Shown: piece after piece, positions 11,198 through 24,200 of the stretch
Position numbering within the stretch: position 1 is the stretch's first letter
How the letters are laid out: the number at the start of each line of letters is the position of its first letter
Assembly (NCBI RefSeq): GCF_902686445.1
Contig: NC_062220.1
Coordinates: 89,342,143 to 89,406,142, forward strand
Source: Sciurus carolinensis
Lineage: Eukaryota; Chordata; Mammalia; Rodentia; Sciuridae
Length of the DNA stretch: 64,000 nucleotides
Direction: 5' to 3'
Program-made: the position numbers and the translations under genes
Notes under the pieces: generated by a model
What the model was told of the DNA's origin: nothing
The model's database searches: none
The model's input: the letters and a program-made list of their open reading frames with translations, nothing else

Positions 11198-12202
11198 AGT
11201 GAGAATTTTTAATATTTTATTAACAAATGAGATGACAGAAGAACAAGTTCTCTGGCGATAACCCAACCCCACCCCACAGAGCATCCACCACGTACCTGCC
11301 ATGGTGGGGGGTCTAACGCACTCTGCCGACTGAGTTCTCAGCAGGCTCCCTGAGTCTTCAGTCACCCGCCAGCTGCTCAGGGACAGGAAGAGACTTCCTT
11401 TCTTAAGAAGGCAAGGGAGAGAAGAGCTTCTGTGTGGGTGCCATGGCCACCAAGGCAAGTCATGCCTGCCCCTCTGGAGGACAGAGTCCATGCGTTTTTC
11501 TGGGCAGGCACATTACCCAAGAAGAGCAGTTGGTAGAGGCCAGACTGGAAGCTCCATGTGATGAAGGCATTGGCATCGTCTTCCTCTTAGACTGGCTGAG
11601 AGGGCATCCTCTGATCTTGTCAGCACACACTCAGGACCGGAATAAAAGCCGGGGATGAGCTCCTGACCAGCTCCCCACAGGATCTTGGATGGGCCACATC
11701 CCCACACCGTTCAGTATCCACAGCCATGAAGGGGACATCAGTACATGGGGAAGTACGAAGGAGGGCAGATATTTCAGGCATGAATTATTTCCTGTTCATT
11801 GAGAACTTTCTTTCCAAGAAGCTTGGCACCGACTCTGCACCAGGTCCTCAGCTCTCCCCTGAAGACAGCAGTGACCAACACACTCCCCTGGTCCTTAGGG
11901 CAGGCATCTGCGCCAGCTGAGGCTGGCCTTCTCTGTTCTCCAATCTTCCAGCTTTGGATAAAATGGTTACAGAAACACATCTATGTCATCATGGTATAGA
12001 AAACCTGTCACTGTTTCACAAGGCTCACACTGTTTCTGCAACATCCTAAAGGCTGCTTAGGGAGCACATCCGCCACAGAGGTGGATCCGCATCATTAGGA
12101 GTGGGCTCCCAACAGGCCCCTGGCCGCAGGCCACTGACTGCACAGGGTGGCAGCCTCTGCTAAGGAGCTTCCCAGGGCGAAGACCCAGGCACAGGAAAGT
12201 CC
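11198..12202 (-). other. NOD1: NOD1 3' untranslated region
   Basis: About 1.0 kb lies between the TGA and the first good AATAAA on the minus strand at 11221-11216. No composite SINE is seen inside it, unlike the flanking introns, which fits retained mRNA sequence. The exact cleavage point (estimated 15-20 nt past the signal) is inferred. Confidence 0.7.
11216..11221 (-). terminator. NOD1: NOD1 polyadenylation signal AATAAA
   Basis: The hexamer reads AATAAA on the minus strand, about 0.98 kb past the stop codon, followed by an AT-rich stretch (ATATTAAAAATT). It is the first canonical signal after the stop, so it is the likely main site. This is not proven by transcript data. Confidence 0.7.
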
Positions 12203-12275
12203 TCAGAAACAGATGATCCGCTTCTCATCTTCAAAGACTTTGGCCTCCTCTGGCTTTATCAAGTTTCCATTTAGA
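12203..12275 (-). CDS. NOD1: NOD1 last coding exon (residues 931-953 and stop)
   Basis: After the acceptor TTGCCAG the frame reads LNGNLIKPEEAKVF, then EDEKRIICF and TGA at 12205-12203. This is the canonical NOD1 C-terminus. The same exon continues into the 3'UTR. Confidence 0.96.
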
Positions 12276-15200
12276 CTGGCAAGAAGAAAAACAAATTTCA
12301 CACACACAAAGCACTGGGGATATTGAACGCTCCTTCCTAACACGTGTCCCTAATGCACTTTTTAAAAAAATTTTTTTCCCTTTCCTTAGAGGATTGTCTT
12401 TTTCAAACGCTTTTTTTTTTTTTTTAACCTTTATTTTATTTTTATGAGGTACTGAGGATCGAACCCATGGCCTCATCGAACCCCAGCCCCTCTAGTGCAC
12501 TCTTGAGCATCACATAGCCCTCCAGGTAAGGAACATGTTCTCTTCAAGTGATTCTTTGATACTAATATTAATCCTCTCCAGCCACCATCGCTCTCATAAC
12601 TGGCCTCCAAGAGCCTCCATAAGCCTGAACTTAGTGACATTGTTTAGGTCTTGTCTTTCTTCTGGACTTTCACAGGTAGCATTTGGCTGTCCTAACCCCC
12701 TTTTTTTTTTTTTTGCAGTAGTAGGGATTGAATCCATGAACATCGCGTGTGCTAGGCAAGCACTCTACCACTCAGCTACATCCCCAGTCCTTTTTATTTT
12801 GTGACAGGGTTGTAGCAAGCTGCTCAGGCTGGCCTCAAACTTGGGATCCTCCTGCCTCAGTCTCCCGAGTAGCTGGGCTTACAGGCTTGCTCCAGAGTCC
12901 AGCTCACCCCCTTGAAGCACTACCTTCCCTCGACTTGACATGATGTTTTCTGGGTTCCTCCTGTGTCTGAGCCCTCTGCCTCAGTCTCTTTTCCTGTATT
13001 TTCCATGTGACCTCTGACTACTGGACTCCCTACAGACTTGGGGCCAGGCCCTTTCCCCAGGGCTTCTCATCTATGCCACGCCTCATTCAGTGGTCAGTGG
13101 AGCCTGTTTCCTTCCTCGCATCTTCACTTGGAGTCTCCAGGCACCTCAAAGTGGCCACACCTCCCCAGGGTTCCCTAGCTCAGTGAACAGCCCACTCTTC
13201 ATGGTTGTGCCAGGTAGGACCTTGGGTCCACCTTGACACCTCCTCCTGTCCTCATACTCTTTCTGCCATGCAGTTCTATTTAATTCCTGGCCATCCCTAG
13301 AATCCCTGTGTGGAACCTCTCTATAGCCTCCACCCCACACCCTGGGCTGGGCACCCATGTGCTCTCACCTGGACCACTGCAGGGTCTCACTGTCAGGTCC
13401 TTCATAAGCCCTGGTCTCAAATCCAGCTTCCCAGAAGGGGCCTGAGTGGTCCCTATGCCTTGAAAATCTGACCACATCTTTCTCCTGCTTCAAACCCTTC
13501 AATAAACCTTCCATTGCTTTTAGGATTTAGACCAAAATACGGGCTGGAGTTGTGGCTCAGTGGTAGAGTGCTTGCCTAGCACCTGTGAGGCACTGGGTTC
13601 CATCCTCAGCACAACATAAAAAAAAAAAATATATATATATATATATATAATTTTTAAAAAAAAGACCAAAATATGTGATATGACTCACAGATCTTTTATG
13701 GTCGGGGCTCTGCCTATTTTCTTCACCTCCTCTTGCCCTTTCAGTCTGAACCTCCTAACTCGGCAGCTTCTTGCAGTTCTCTAGGGACACCACACTCCCT
13801 CCTGCTCGGAGGCTGGGCATATGCTGTCCTCCCTCCCTCCCAGCCCGGCTGACTAACTCCTGTCCATCCTTCACGGCTTAGGTTTTGTTGTTATTGCTTT
13901 GTGGTGCTGGGGATGGAACCCAAGGCCTTGAGCAAGCTAGGCAAGTGCTCTGCTTCTGGCTGCACCCTGGCCCCCATGGCTTGGTTTAAATGCCACTTCC
14001 TTAGGAGACTTTCCTGGACACCTGCTTTTGGCCTTCCCCCTTGAAGCACCCCTCACAGTGATAGTTAAGTAACTCCATGCTGAGTCCCCCCTCTACTCTG
14101 CCACTCCCTCACTAGGTGGTGAGCCCAAGAGGGCAGGTCCAATTTGTTCACTACAGACGCTCAGCACTAGCAGTGCCCGGCTCTCAAGTATTGTGTTCCT
14201 CAAGGAATGAATGAAGATGCAGTACTAGTCCCCAGGGACCCAGCCATGACCACGGCACAGGCCATGACACAGGTCCTCCCCTCAGTAGTCACAGGCTGGA
14301 CACCACCTCACAGGAGCTCCATCCCCAAACACAAGAACTCACAGGACACTTCAAACTTTACGTTCATTTTGGAGAGCAATGAGGTAGAAATAAATGTCAG
14401 CAGAAAAAGAGTCCAAGAAGATGCTCTGTCAGCTGTGGCCACAAGCACACTGGTCCCTAAGCCTCAAGAGCCCCAGCTCCCCTTTCAGTCTGGCACAGCC
14501 CTGTGGCCTGCTGTAGCAGCTCCTGGATAAGGCCCAGTACCAAGAAGCCACACACAGAGAAACACCCTTTGGCAGCTCCCAGCACAAGCCAGGACTGAAG
14601 GGAAGACGCCCCCAAGACCAGCACCCAAGCCACCTGTCCTGCCCCATGTATAGATTGATGGCCAGCCCCCCTCTCCACCAGAACATAAGCGTCTACTACA
14701 AGTTCTGGATAGCATACCTTGAAACCAAAGACACCTGCCTTGCCCAGATAGTTCCTTGTGTAGGAAGGGTGGCCGAGGGACAAAAGGCTCGTGTTCAAGC
14801 TTGACAAAATCAGAGCCGCTGTTGATAACTGTCTCAACCAGCTTGGGAGAAGGGAGAGGACCAAACTGTGGTCTGCGAAGTGCTCCCCTCTGCTTTTGGT
14901 CCTTAAACACAAGAGTCAGCAGGAAGCACAGCCGCCCCAGAGCAGGAATCACAGTGTGAGGGCAGCTGGAGATGCCTCAAGCCACACCCTTCCGAGCTCT
15001 CCAGAGACTTCCAGGCAGAGGAGCCAGCTGGACCTTATGGGCACAGATGCCAGCATTGTCATACTGGATCCAGGCTCCATTCTTTACAATAGCATTTAAA
15101 AAAATGTTTTTGACCATGTCCCCCAATAGGAATTAAATTCACCCACATGCGTGCCTGAAGTTAGATTGCCCTATTTTGCAAGTTGTAGCCTAGTATTCTG

Positions 15201-18200
15201 TCCTTTTCAATTTTATTTGAAAATAATGCAAGCTATGAACCACCAGAATGCTTTTATGATCCACTGACCAGTTCTAAAGCAAAGTAAGAAAAGTCTTTTA
15301 AGGATCCAAGGCTGAAGACTGTACTTTGATCCCTGCCCCGCCCACCCCCAATCCCCCGCTGTGAAAATCATGAAGGGAGAAAGTAGTTAATGGGCAAGCA
15401 CCCCCTGAGCTGAAGGACTGAGGTCATGGTGAGGCTGCCCCATGGATCTCAGAGAAGCCACAGTGGGCACATAACTCTACAGCCTGTGTCCTCCACAGAA
15501 ACCCAGCTCTGCCCTCTGCCAGCTTCTCCACAATGGTCTCCAGCCCTCATGGTAGGTGGGGCTGACTCAGGCTCCAGAGTCATGAGGACAAATTTCCAGA
15601 GCACTGGGGAGTCTGCATACTGAGTCCCTCAGTTCTCAGCTCAGGCCAGCACCTCTGATGGCTCCTGCCATCAATTTAATTGCCATGTTCCTGGTGCCTG
15701 CCATGTAGCAGGTGCACAGGCCTGGCGACTGTCATGACTACTGGGAAACAACTGTGTGTTCTATAAGCCACTTTCCCAGAACCTACCAGGCCCACCTCAG
15801 TCACAGAGTTGTTTCCAAGGAGCTGCAGAGTGTGTGGGGGGTGTACCTAGAATGGGACTTGATATTAACATAAAGCAAACGGCATTTTTTTTTTGCATTA
15901 GCATAAGCATGCCCTCAAAGCAGGACGAAGAACGGAGGAAGAGCTACATCAGCTCAGATCCAGCCTGCCAGTGTCATTGAGTCCCAGGATGCCAAGGAAG
16001 GGGGAGAGAGCTCTAAACTCCAGACCAACACAGCTACCTCTCAGGCTCATGGGTCCAGGGGATTCCACCTCAGTAGGAGTTGCTCTCACAGGCCAGTCTC
16101 TCATGCAACACCATGAAGATCTATGACGTGGGCCTAGGACAGCAGAGCACAGGCGGTAGAGCCAGGCAGCTGGGCAGAATTCTACTTCTGCTCTTGCTGA
16201 GACCTTGGACAAGTTCGTCACTGCTTGGGACCTCAGTTTCTACATCTGCATAGTGGAGCCCACACCATTCTAGAGGGTGATTGGAAAAGTCAGTGGAACT
16301 GTCCCATGAGGTACTGAGCACACGGGTAGTGGTGCTGAGTCAAGAGTCCCTGTCAATGGGACAAGCAGACAGCCTTACCAAATCTCTGTTATGCCAGTGT
16401 TGTTCTGTAATGCCTCGGCCAGCTGGGCAGTCCCGGTGGCTGTGATCTGATTCTGGATGAGCCTGAAAGAAGAGCATACCTGTGTCCAATACAGAATGCT
16501 GGGTTAAATCTGAGCCCTTCACAGGGAGTTGTAGGGATCAACAGGATCAAAGATGGGATTGGGGGCTGGGGTTGGGGCTCAGTGGTAGGGCGCTTGCCTA
16601 GCATGTGTGAGGCACTGGGTTCAAGTCTCAGCATGGCATATAAATAAATGAATAAAATAAAGGTCCATCAAACATCTAAAAAAAGTAAAAAATTTAAAAA
16701 TAAAATAAGATGGAATTGGACCAGATCCTATGACTCTTCATCATGCTAAAGGAGTCTCACATTAGAATAATGAACAGCCTTTAAAATGTTAAATTTTTTT
16801 CTTAGTACCCATATTACATCTGTTGACTCAGATGTAGACAGTGAACGGGACCATGTACATGTGTGTAATAAATGAATAGAAGCACGTGTGTGCATGTTTG
16901 TGTGCATGTGTGTGAGAAAGAAAGAGAGAGAGAGGGAGGGAGAGAGAGAGGGAGGGAGAGAGACCTTTTTCATCACGGGGTTGCCCAACCAAAAAGGTTT
17001 GGATACCACCAATCTGAAGAACAAACTCCAAGAAACACGTCAGCAGGGTAAAAGGTCATCCAAGGTCTCCTCCCAGGTAGCTCAGTAAACTCAGGGCAGT
17101 TTTTAAAGTTAATTAGCTACTGAATGGTCATCCCTTCTTTGGGGGACCCAAAGTCTTCTAAGGTGGTACCACATCTCCCCACCATCCATGAGGGAGGACA
17201 GAGAAATAATTCTGTTGCTGCCACTCCTGAGTCCTGTGGGAAAACATGGATAGTGGGGCCTTGTAAAGTGGCCCGACCCTGCTGAGGAACAATGATTCGA
17301 ATGAAAGTTTCTGATAGAGCTGGGAAGGCCTGAGCTTTCCTGAAAGGTGATCTAGTGGCGATAATTCTAACCCAACCAGGAAATAAATGCAGAAGGAGGC
17401 AGTGCTGTGTCCACCCTTCGACCCAGGTTCACTTCTCACTCCTCAGTACTGTTAAACGCGACCCGTAGAAATCCTGGATGCTGATCCAGAAAGGGGTTTT
17501 GCATGAGGGCTCTGATCTCATGATCCATGCGGTCACAGGGATTCAGCCTGAAGGGGCCTCCCCCTGGAGGAGCTCCTGTCACAGCCCTGGCCCTGCCAAC
17601 CCTTTTCAGCACTAGCACCATAAAGCCTTATCGGTGCCTTAGTTGTCTCTGTAAAGTGGGAAGAGGGGCACCCTGTGTGCACCTGGTGTGTGAGGCTTAG
17701 CAGATAAACACAGAAGGAAGGAAAATGGATGTAAAAGCACAGTCTGGCCTTTTTGCAGAAATTGACAATGTGGCCCTAAACATGGAGATGCAAGCACCTG
17801 ATCTAAACCAAGACAACCTGAGAAAGAGCAAAACTGAAGGGTTTGCACTTCTTGATTTCACAATTTCTTATAAAACTACAGTACTCAAGACAGTGAGGTA
17901 TGACATAATGACAGATGCATAGATCAACAGACTAGAGCTGGTGCATTGGCCTGCAATCCCAGTGACTTGGGAGGTCAAGGCAGGAGGATCACAAGGTCAA
18001 GGCCAGCCTCAGCAACTTAGCAAGGTCCTAAGCACTTAGCAAGATCCTGTGTTTTAAAAATAAAAATAAAAAGGGCTAGGCTCAGTGGTAAAGTGCCCTG
18101 GGTTCAACTCTTGCTAAAAAAAAAAAAAAGAAAGAAAAAAGTCTGTTCATCCAAGGCTGCTGTACAGATACGTACACATCTGCATACAAAAGAATAAAGA

Positions 18201-21200
18201 TAGACTCCCATCTTACACTATATATAATAATTAACTCCACGCCAGTGCAGTGGTGCACACCTGTAATCCCAACAACTTGGCGAGCTGAGAGGCAGGAGGA
18301 CTGCAAGTTTGAAGTCAGCCTCAGCAACTTAGTGAGGCCCTATCTCAACACATTAAAAATATCTGGGGATGTTGCTCAGTAGCAGAGCACCTCTGGGTGC
18401 AAACCCCAGTATGTATGTATAAATAAATAAATCTCAAAATGGGTTATAGACCTAAAATGAGAGGACTATAAAACTCAATAGAAATAGGTATAAATCTTTG
18501 TGACTTTGGGTTAGATAATGATTTCTTTATATATATATATATTTTTTTTTTTTTGGGGGGGGTACTGGGGTTAAACCCAGAGGTGCTCTACTACTGAGCC
18601 ACATCTCCAGCACTGCCCCCCACCCTTTTATTTTGAGACAGAGTCTCATTAAGTTGCTTAGGGCCTCACTAAATTGCTGAGCTTGGCTTTGAACTTGTAA
18701 TCCTTCTGCCTCAGCCTCATGAACCACTGGGATTATAGGCATGCACTATCGTGCCTGGCTAGGTGATTATTTCTTAAATAATACTCCTAAGGCACTAACA
18801 ACCAAAGAGCTCGGGGAGCTAACACAGGAGGATCACGAGTTCAAAGCCAGACTCAGCAACAGCGAGGCACTAAGCAACTCATTGAGACCCTGCCTCTCAA
18901 TAAAGTACAAAACAGGGCTGGGGATGTGGCTCAGTGGTTGAGTGCCCCAGAGTTCAATCCCCAGTACCAAAACCAAAAAAAAAAAAAAACAATAACAACA
19001 ACAACAAAAAACCACCAAAGAGAAAGTAGATAAACTCAACTTCATCAAAATCACAAACATCTGTGCTTCAAAGGTTGCTATCAAGGAAGAGGAAAACCTC
19101 GCACATGAGAGAAAATACTTGCAAATCATATGTCTAATAAAAGTCTAGCTGGGCGTGGTGGCACATGCCTGTAATCCCAGCAGCTCAGAAGGCTGACGCA
19201 GGAGGATCACAGGTTCAAAACCAGTCTCAGCAACTTAGCAAGGCCCTAAGCAACTCAGTGAGGCCCTGTTCTAAATAAAACACACACACACACACACACA
19301 AGGGCTGGGGATGTGGTACAGTGGTTAAATGCCCCTAGGTTCAATCCCCAGTACCAAAAAAAAAAAGTCTAGCACCCAGCATAAAGAACTACAACACTAC
19401 AACTCTGCAATAAAGACAAACCAATTTAAAAATAGACAAAGGATGTGAAGACATTTCTTCAATGAAGACACACAGGTGGCCAACAGGTGCATAAAGAGAT
19501 GCTTGAAGCTGTCAGCAGGGAAACGCATGTCCAAACCACAATATGGTATTACTTCATACCCACTGGCATGGCTAGACTCAAAAAGAGTGATGACAACAAG
19601 AAGTGTTGAGGAAAACGGAGAGAAGTTGGAATTCTACGTTGCTGGTGAGAACATAAAACAGCACAGTCATTTTGCAAAGCAGTTGGTAGTTCCTCAAAAA
19701 GTTAAACATAGAAGTGCCCTATGACCCAGCAATTCTATTTTAAGTATATACTCAAGTGAAATGAAAACACATTTGCAAAAATATATGCGCATGAATGCTC
19801 ACAGAGTCATTATTCATAGAGTCAAAAAGGAGAAACCACCCAACTATCCATCAAATGACAGATGTCATATATCCACACAATGGAGTATCATTTAGCCATA
19901 ATAAAGTAATGAAGTACTGATACATGCTACAATGAAGATTAACCTTGGAAATTTATGCTAGTGGAACAGAGGCCAAAGGTCACCTTTATATGAATTACCC
20001 AGAATAAGCAAATTCACAGAGACAAATTAGTGTTTGTCAGGGAATGAGGGAGGGTAAGACTGGGGAGTAGCTGCCTAAGGCATACGGGGTTTTTTCAATG
20101 TGGGCAACAGGGCAGTGAAAATGTTCTAGAATAGATCACTATGGTTGTGCAACCTTGTGAATATACTAAAAACCTCTAAACTCTACATATACCTGAACAG
20201 AGTGAATTTTGTGATATGTGAGTTTTATCTCAAAAATGTTATGTGAAAGTCACAGTCTGAAAATTTTTAGGCTAAGTTACCACAAATGCTTCAATGTCTG
20301 GTTGACTTTCAGCATTTCTGCAAAGCTCTCTGCCACTTCGTCGTTGAGTTCATTTTTGGTCAGCCTAGAAAAGAGAGGAAGTGTTTACTCAGGAGGGTTA
20401 AGCCAGGGGACATTGTTAATGAGTTCACAGAAGCCAGATTCCAGCCCAGGTCTCTGCAGCTCTGCAGCTATTGCTTGCTGAGAAGTCAGCAGAGCCCAGG
20501 ATCCCAGTAGCCTCCCACCCCACATATACATGCTATGAAGGAAGGGGACTCATTTCTAGTGCAGGTCCTGCTCTGAGCTTCCAATCCTAGCCCCCGTGCC
20601 TGCCCAGGAGCCTGCACTCCTCGCCCTCCCTGAGCCTAAGATTTCGCAGAGGAGGGGGCCACAGAGAACCAGGGCGTGTCTGGACTCAGGTCTCCTCCAA
20701 GTCAGGATGAAAACCTGGGGAAATCCACCAACTGCCTAGTAAAGTGCTCTCCATGCTGTGCTCTGAGGCCAGTGGTGAAGGACCCAGGTTCAGTGACTGA
20801 GAGTTCAGGAAGCCTCTCGATTGCTCTTAAAACCAGCAGTGGTCTGGATCAAGCACAGGATCTCCCAATGTAACTAGGGTTGGACCTTCTTGCCCAGTGG
20901 ATGAAGGAATGATGAGGATACTGGAATAGTACACTGTTTTAAAAAGTCTTCCCCTGAAGGGGATGCGGTTATCACAATCCAAATCTTAAATGTGTTTCCC
21001 CTAGGATGAAAGTCAGTTGCAAAGATATGCACAACAAAGCTTTTTACCTTGCAGTGTACACTACAGTATTAGCTGTCAAAATGCAAAATTGGAATAATTT
21101 AAGATACCAATCAATAGAAGCAACTGGTAAAATGATAAACATCTATGCAACATTGTGCAGCCTTAGAATGAGATAGATTGAACAAAGAAGCGGCAGAGGA

Positions 21201-24200
21201 CACAGTGTTTGAGTGCTCTTGCCAGGCACGGTGGCACACAACCTCTAATTCTAGTGACTCTGGTGGCTGAAGCAGGAGAATCACAAGTTTAAGGTCCATC
21301 TCACACTTAATGAATCCCTGTCTTAAAAAAATTTTTTTTGGTACTATGGACTGAACTCAGGGGCACTCAGCCACTGAGCCACATCCCCAGCCCTATTTTG
21401 TATTTTATTTAGAGACAGGGTCTCACTGAGTTGCTTAGCACCTCACTTTTGCTGAGGCTGGCTTTGAACTCATATAAGCCATGTGTTCCATGCCCGGCCC
21501 TGTCATGATTTTTAAAAAGGGAGAGAAACCCTGATGTCATAAAGGGAAATGTCAAATATGTACAATACACAGTTAAGATATTTTCAAAACCATTTGCTCA
21601 GTGCTTTTCTACTTTGTATGTATTCGAATATATACAGGTAAAAAAAAAAGGTTAGAAGGAAAAAGAATGTATTTGGAAAACATGAGAGAGATAGCTTCAT
21701 TTCCTACTTTTCAAACTTCCACCCGATATTTTTAGTCATACTTTCTTTATCTCCAACAAAAGCATACGTAACTTCTCAAAATGTTACAGATTTTTTGAGG
21801 GAAAAGAATTAAAAATGCATTTACTGGTCAGCAGCTGTAGCATCGGAACTCTGGTCGAGGCAACACTGGCATTATTTTCAGTAACCACGTGAGCAGAATC
21901 TAATACTGAGCCAAGGGTGGATGAAACAACTTGCTCACCCTTAAGGAATTTATGATAAAGGAACAACAAAAAGCAGCATCCACTTAGAAAGTGTCTGGAC
22001 TACAGATCAGAAGCAGGATGGGGGCTTCCGGTGACAGGTGATGGGTGACAGGGGAGCAGGGACACTCCAGGCCAAATGCTGATGTGGAGACCTGGGAAGG
22101 CAGGAGCTGGACTCTGCCAGGTGTGTGGGAGGGTGTTCGGGGTCGGGGTGGGTGGGGTTCCCAGCAGTTCCAGTGGCCAGCCTTCTGGTTGTCCTGAGGC
22201 CTAGGGTGGCAAGAAGGATAGGCCACAAACTCATATATTTCAGGTCCCTTTTTTTTTCCAGGCCCATTTTCCCCAGCTGTTTCTCTAAATAGCAGTTTTT
22301 TCTTCTCGGGAAGGAAACTGAATCAGCCTTTGCATTTGGGAGGCACCTTTTCAGTAAAGATTCCAGGCTGTGTGCAGTCCCTGGAATGATCACCAAGGCC
22401 CAAACCTTCAAAACGACTGGCCATTACCAGAATATCTTCAGCGACGTGTTCTGCTGCAGGGCCCTGGCGAGACTCTTCCCTCCTTCCGTGGAGATGCCGT
22501 TGGATGCGAGGCTAGGAAGGAAAACACTGCTTAGAGACATGGTCACGTTTGGTCATTTGGTCGTGGCGTCAATACCCAAACAGCGGGGAAGCCTCATCTG
22601 CATGTGGCACCTGCCAGGCCAGCCTGAGGCAGCAGGTGGAAGAGCTCGGCCACCTCAGCAGTCGCCTGGGCCTTGCTGTTAAAGAGCCATGCTCGGAATC
22701 TGAGGACAGGCACAAGGCTGAAGACCAGCTGCTCCAGCAGAGGCCAGGGCACTCTGCCACATGTGCCGGCGCCACCGATGAGACCTGGAGAAGTTTCTCC
22801 TGCTACTGCTCCCACCGTCTTGGACTCCTTTCCCATGGCAGTTGGGATACAGGCAGAGCTTGGGAGACACCGAGGCTCCAGGATGAGGCCAGAGGCCTGA
22901 AGGAGGACTGGAAAGGTGCACCTCCATTTCCAGAGGGGCAGGGTCCCCTCTGTCCCAGCATCATCATGAGGAAAAAGGGACAGGAATCTACTGGCCAGAA
23001 TTCCTTTTAATTCTATAGAGAGATAGGAATTCCTCCCTGAGCCCCAAGGGCACTGGAATGGCTGCAAGTCTCCCACGTCTTGATCTGGTTGGTGGCTACA
23101 CTGGTGTGAGTCTGGCAAAACTCCTTGAACTGAACACTTAAAAATAATGCACTTGACTGTTTCCCTCTTACGTATCAAGAAAAAACTTAGAGAAAGTAAA
23201 ATCACATAAGCAAACCCCTACCCTAATCAGAGAGCCAACAGCCCTCTTCCCGCCAGCTCCGCCCCTGGAGAGCTCAGAATGGCCGAGAGCCCTGTGGGCT
23301 TGGAGCCCCAGGCGCAGCTCTTACCTTAGGTTGGTCAGACTGGGGTGGTTCCTCAAAGCCTCCGCAAAGGCTTTTGCTCCTTCATCCCCTATTTGATTGC
23401 CCCACATCCTGAGGGCAGAGGCAAGACAGTGCAAGTTAGCTCCTCCCACTCGGCCCTTCTTTTCTGTCAGTGCCACCCACAGCTTGATTCTGTTCTGCGC
23501 AATTCCTGGAGCTGTGGCCTGGAGACCTGTTTCTCATGTTGGCCTCTAAATGGGCTGCTCTGGACTTCCAAAGCATAAGAGAATAAAAAGCACTAGGCGC
23601 AGTGGTGCATGCCTGTAATCCCAGCGGCCCGGGAGGCTGAGGCAGGAGGATCTCGAGTTCAAAGCCAGCCTTGGCAACTTAGGGAGGCCCTCAGCAACTC
23701 AGCAAGACCCTGCCTCTAAATAAAATATAAGAAAGGGCTGGGGATGTGGCTCAGTGACTAAGCACATCTGGGATCAATCCCTCGTACCAAAAAAAAAAAA
23801 AAGAGAGAGAGAGAGAGAATAAAGAGCAGCAGGGACCTGTGAGCCGATATTGTCAATCAGCAAGTTGCACAATTAGAGACCAGGTCTCACTGCAAAGTTT
23901 TGGAGAGTTGCCAGTCGACAGCCTCAGTTCCTGACTGTCTCAGAAAGGAGCAAGCTGTGTGTCACCTTCAGAGTTAAAAGGTCCACACTGGCCTGAAAGG
24001 ATGGCTGGCCATGTGCAGGTGGTGGGCTGCAGCCCCGGCTGAACTGAGTGGGGCCAGCAGCACCTGCAATGTCTTCAGGAAGCCCAGGCACGAACGGCAC
24101 CGGCAGCATTCCTTGTATGTGGAGAGGATGTTAGGAAGCCAGGCACCATGGACGGCTGCAATCTTGGTGGAGAGTTGCAACAAGGAAGCTGACTTTTCTC

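Larger units (their letters stand above)
12276..16378 (-). other. NOD1: NOD1 intron between the last two coding exons
   Basis: A 4.1-kb intron holding four ID or B1-dID SINEs in its left part. 13976-16378 is largely unique sequence. Open frames near 14207-15099 on both strands overlap and show no recognisable domain, so I treat them as chance. Confidence 0.8.
17800..20215 (+). mobile_element. Old L1 (ORF2 end to 3' region) split by five SINEs
   Basis: Fragments at 17800-17934, 18433-18535, 18763-18805, 19018-19147 and 19369-20215 read in order as the L1 ORF2 C-terminal region. Translation gives pieces such as LLDFTISYKTTVLKTV, and DNA includes GGAGTATCATTTAGCCATAA and AACCACAATATGGTATTACT. 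Composite SINEs sit between the fragments. Frames are broken, so this is a dead copy. Confidence 0.75.
16463..20280 (-). other. NOD1: NOD1 intron rich in nested repeats
   Basis: A 3.8-kb intron between LRR exons. It holds an ID element, a TG/GA microsatellite, and an old L1 split by five composite SINEs. 16966-17800 shows no recognisable repeat. Confidence 0.8.
20365..22427 (-). other. NOD1: NOD1 intron with an inverted SINE pair
   Basis: A 2.1-kb intron. 20990-21200 and 21500-21660 resemble an old L1/HAL1-type 3' segment (CTATGCAACATTGTGCAGCC) interrupted by the SINE pair. 20370-20980 and 21700-22420 are otherwise unassigned. Confidence 0.7.

Noticed and set aside
13540..13662. tRNA-like gene (A and B boxes)
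   Set aside because: It is a tRNA-Ala-derived ID retroposon with A tail and target duplication, and the same body recurs many times in the window.
14207..15099. Cluster of overlapping open frames on both strands
   Set aside because: Located inside the last NOD1 intron, no recognisable domain, no codon pattern shared between frames, and no splice or poly(A) support seen.
22594..23205. 203-codon minus-strand frame in a NOD1 intron
   Set aside because: It has no homology and lies between two well-defined LRR exons with good splice sites. Nearby plus-strand frames are equally long.
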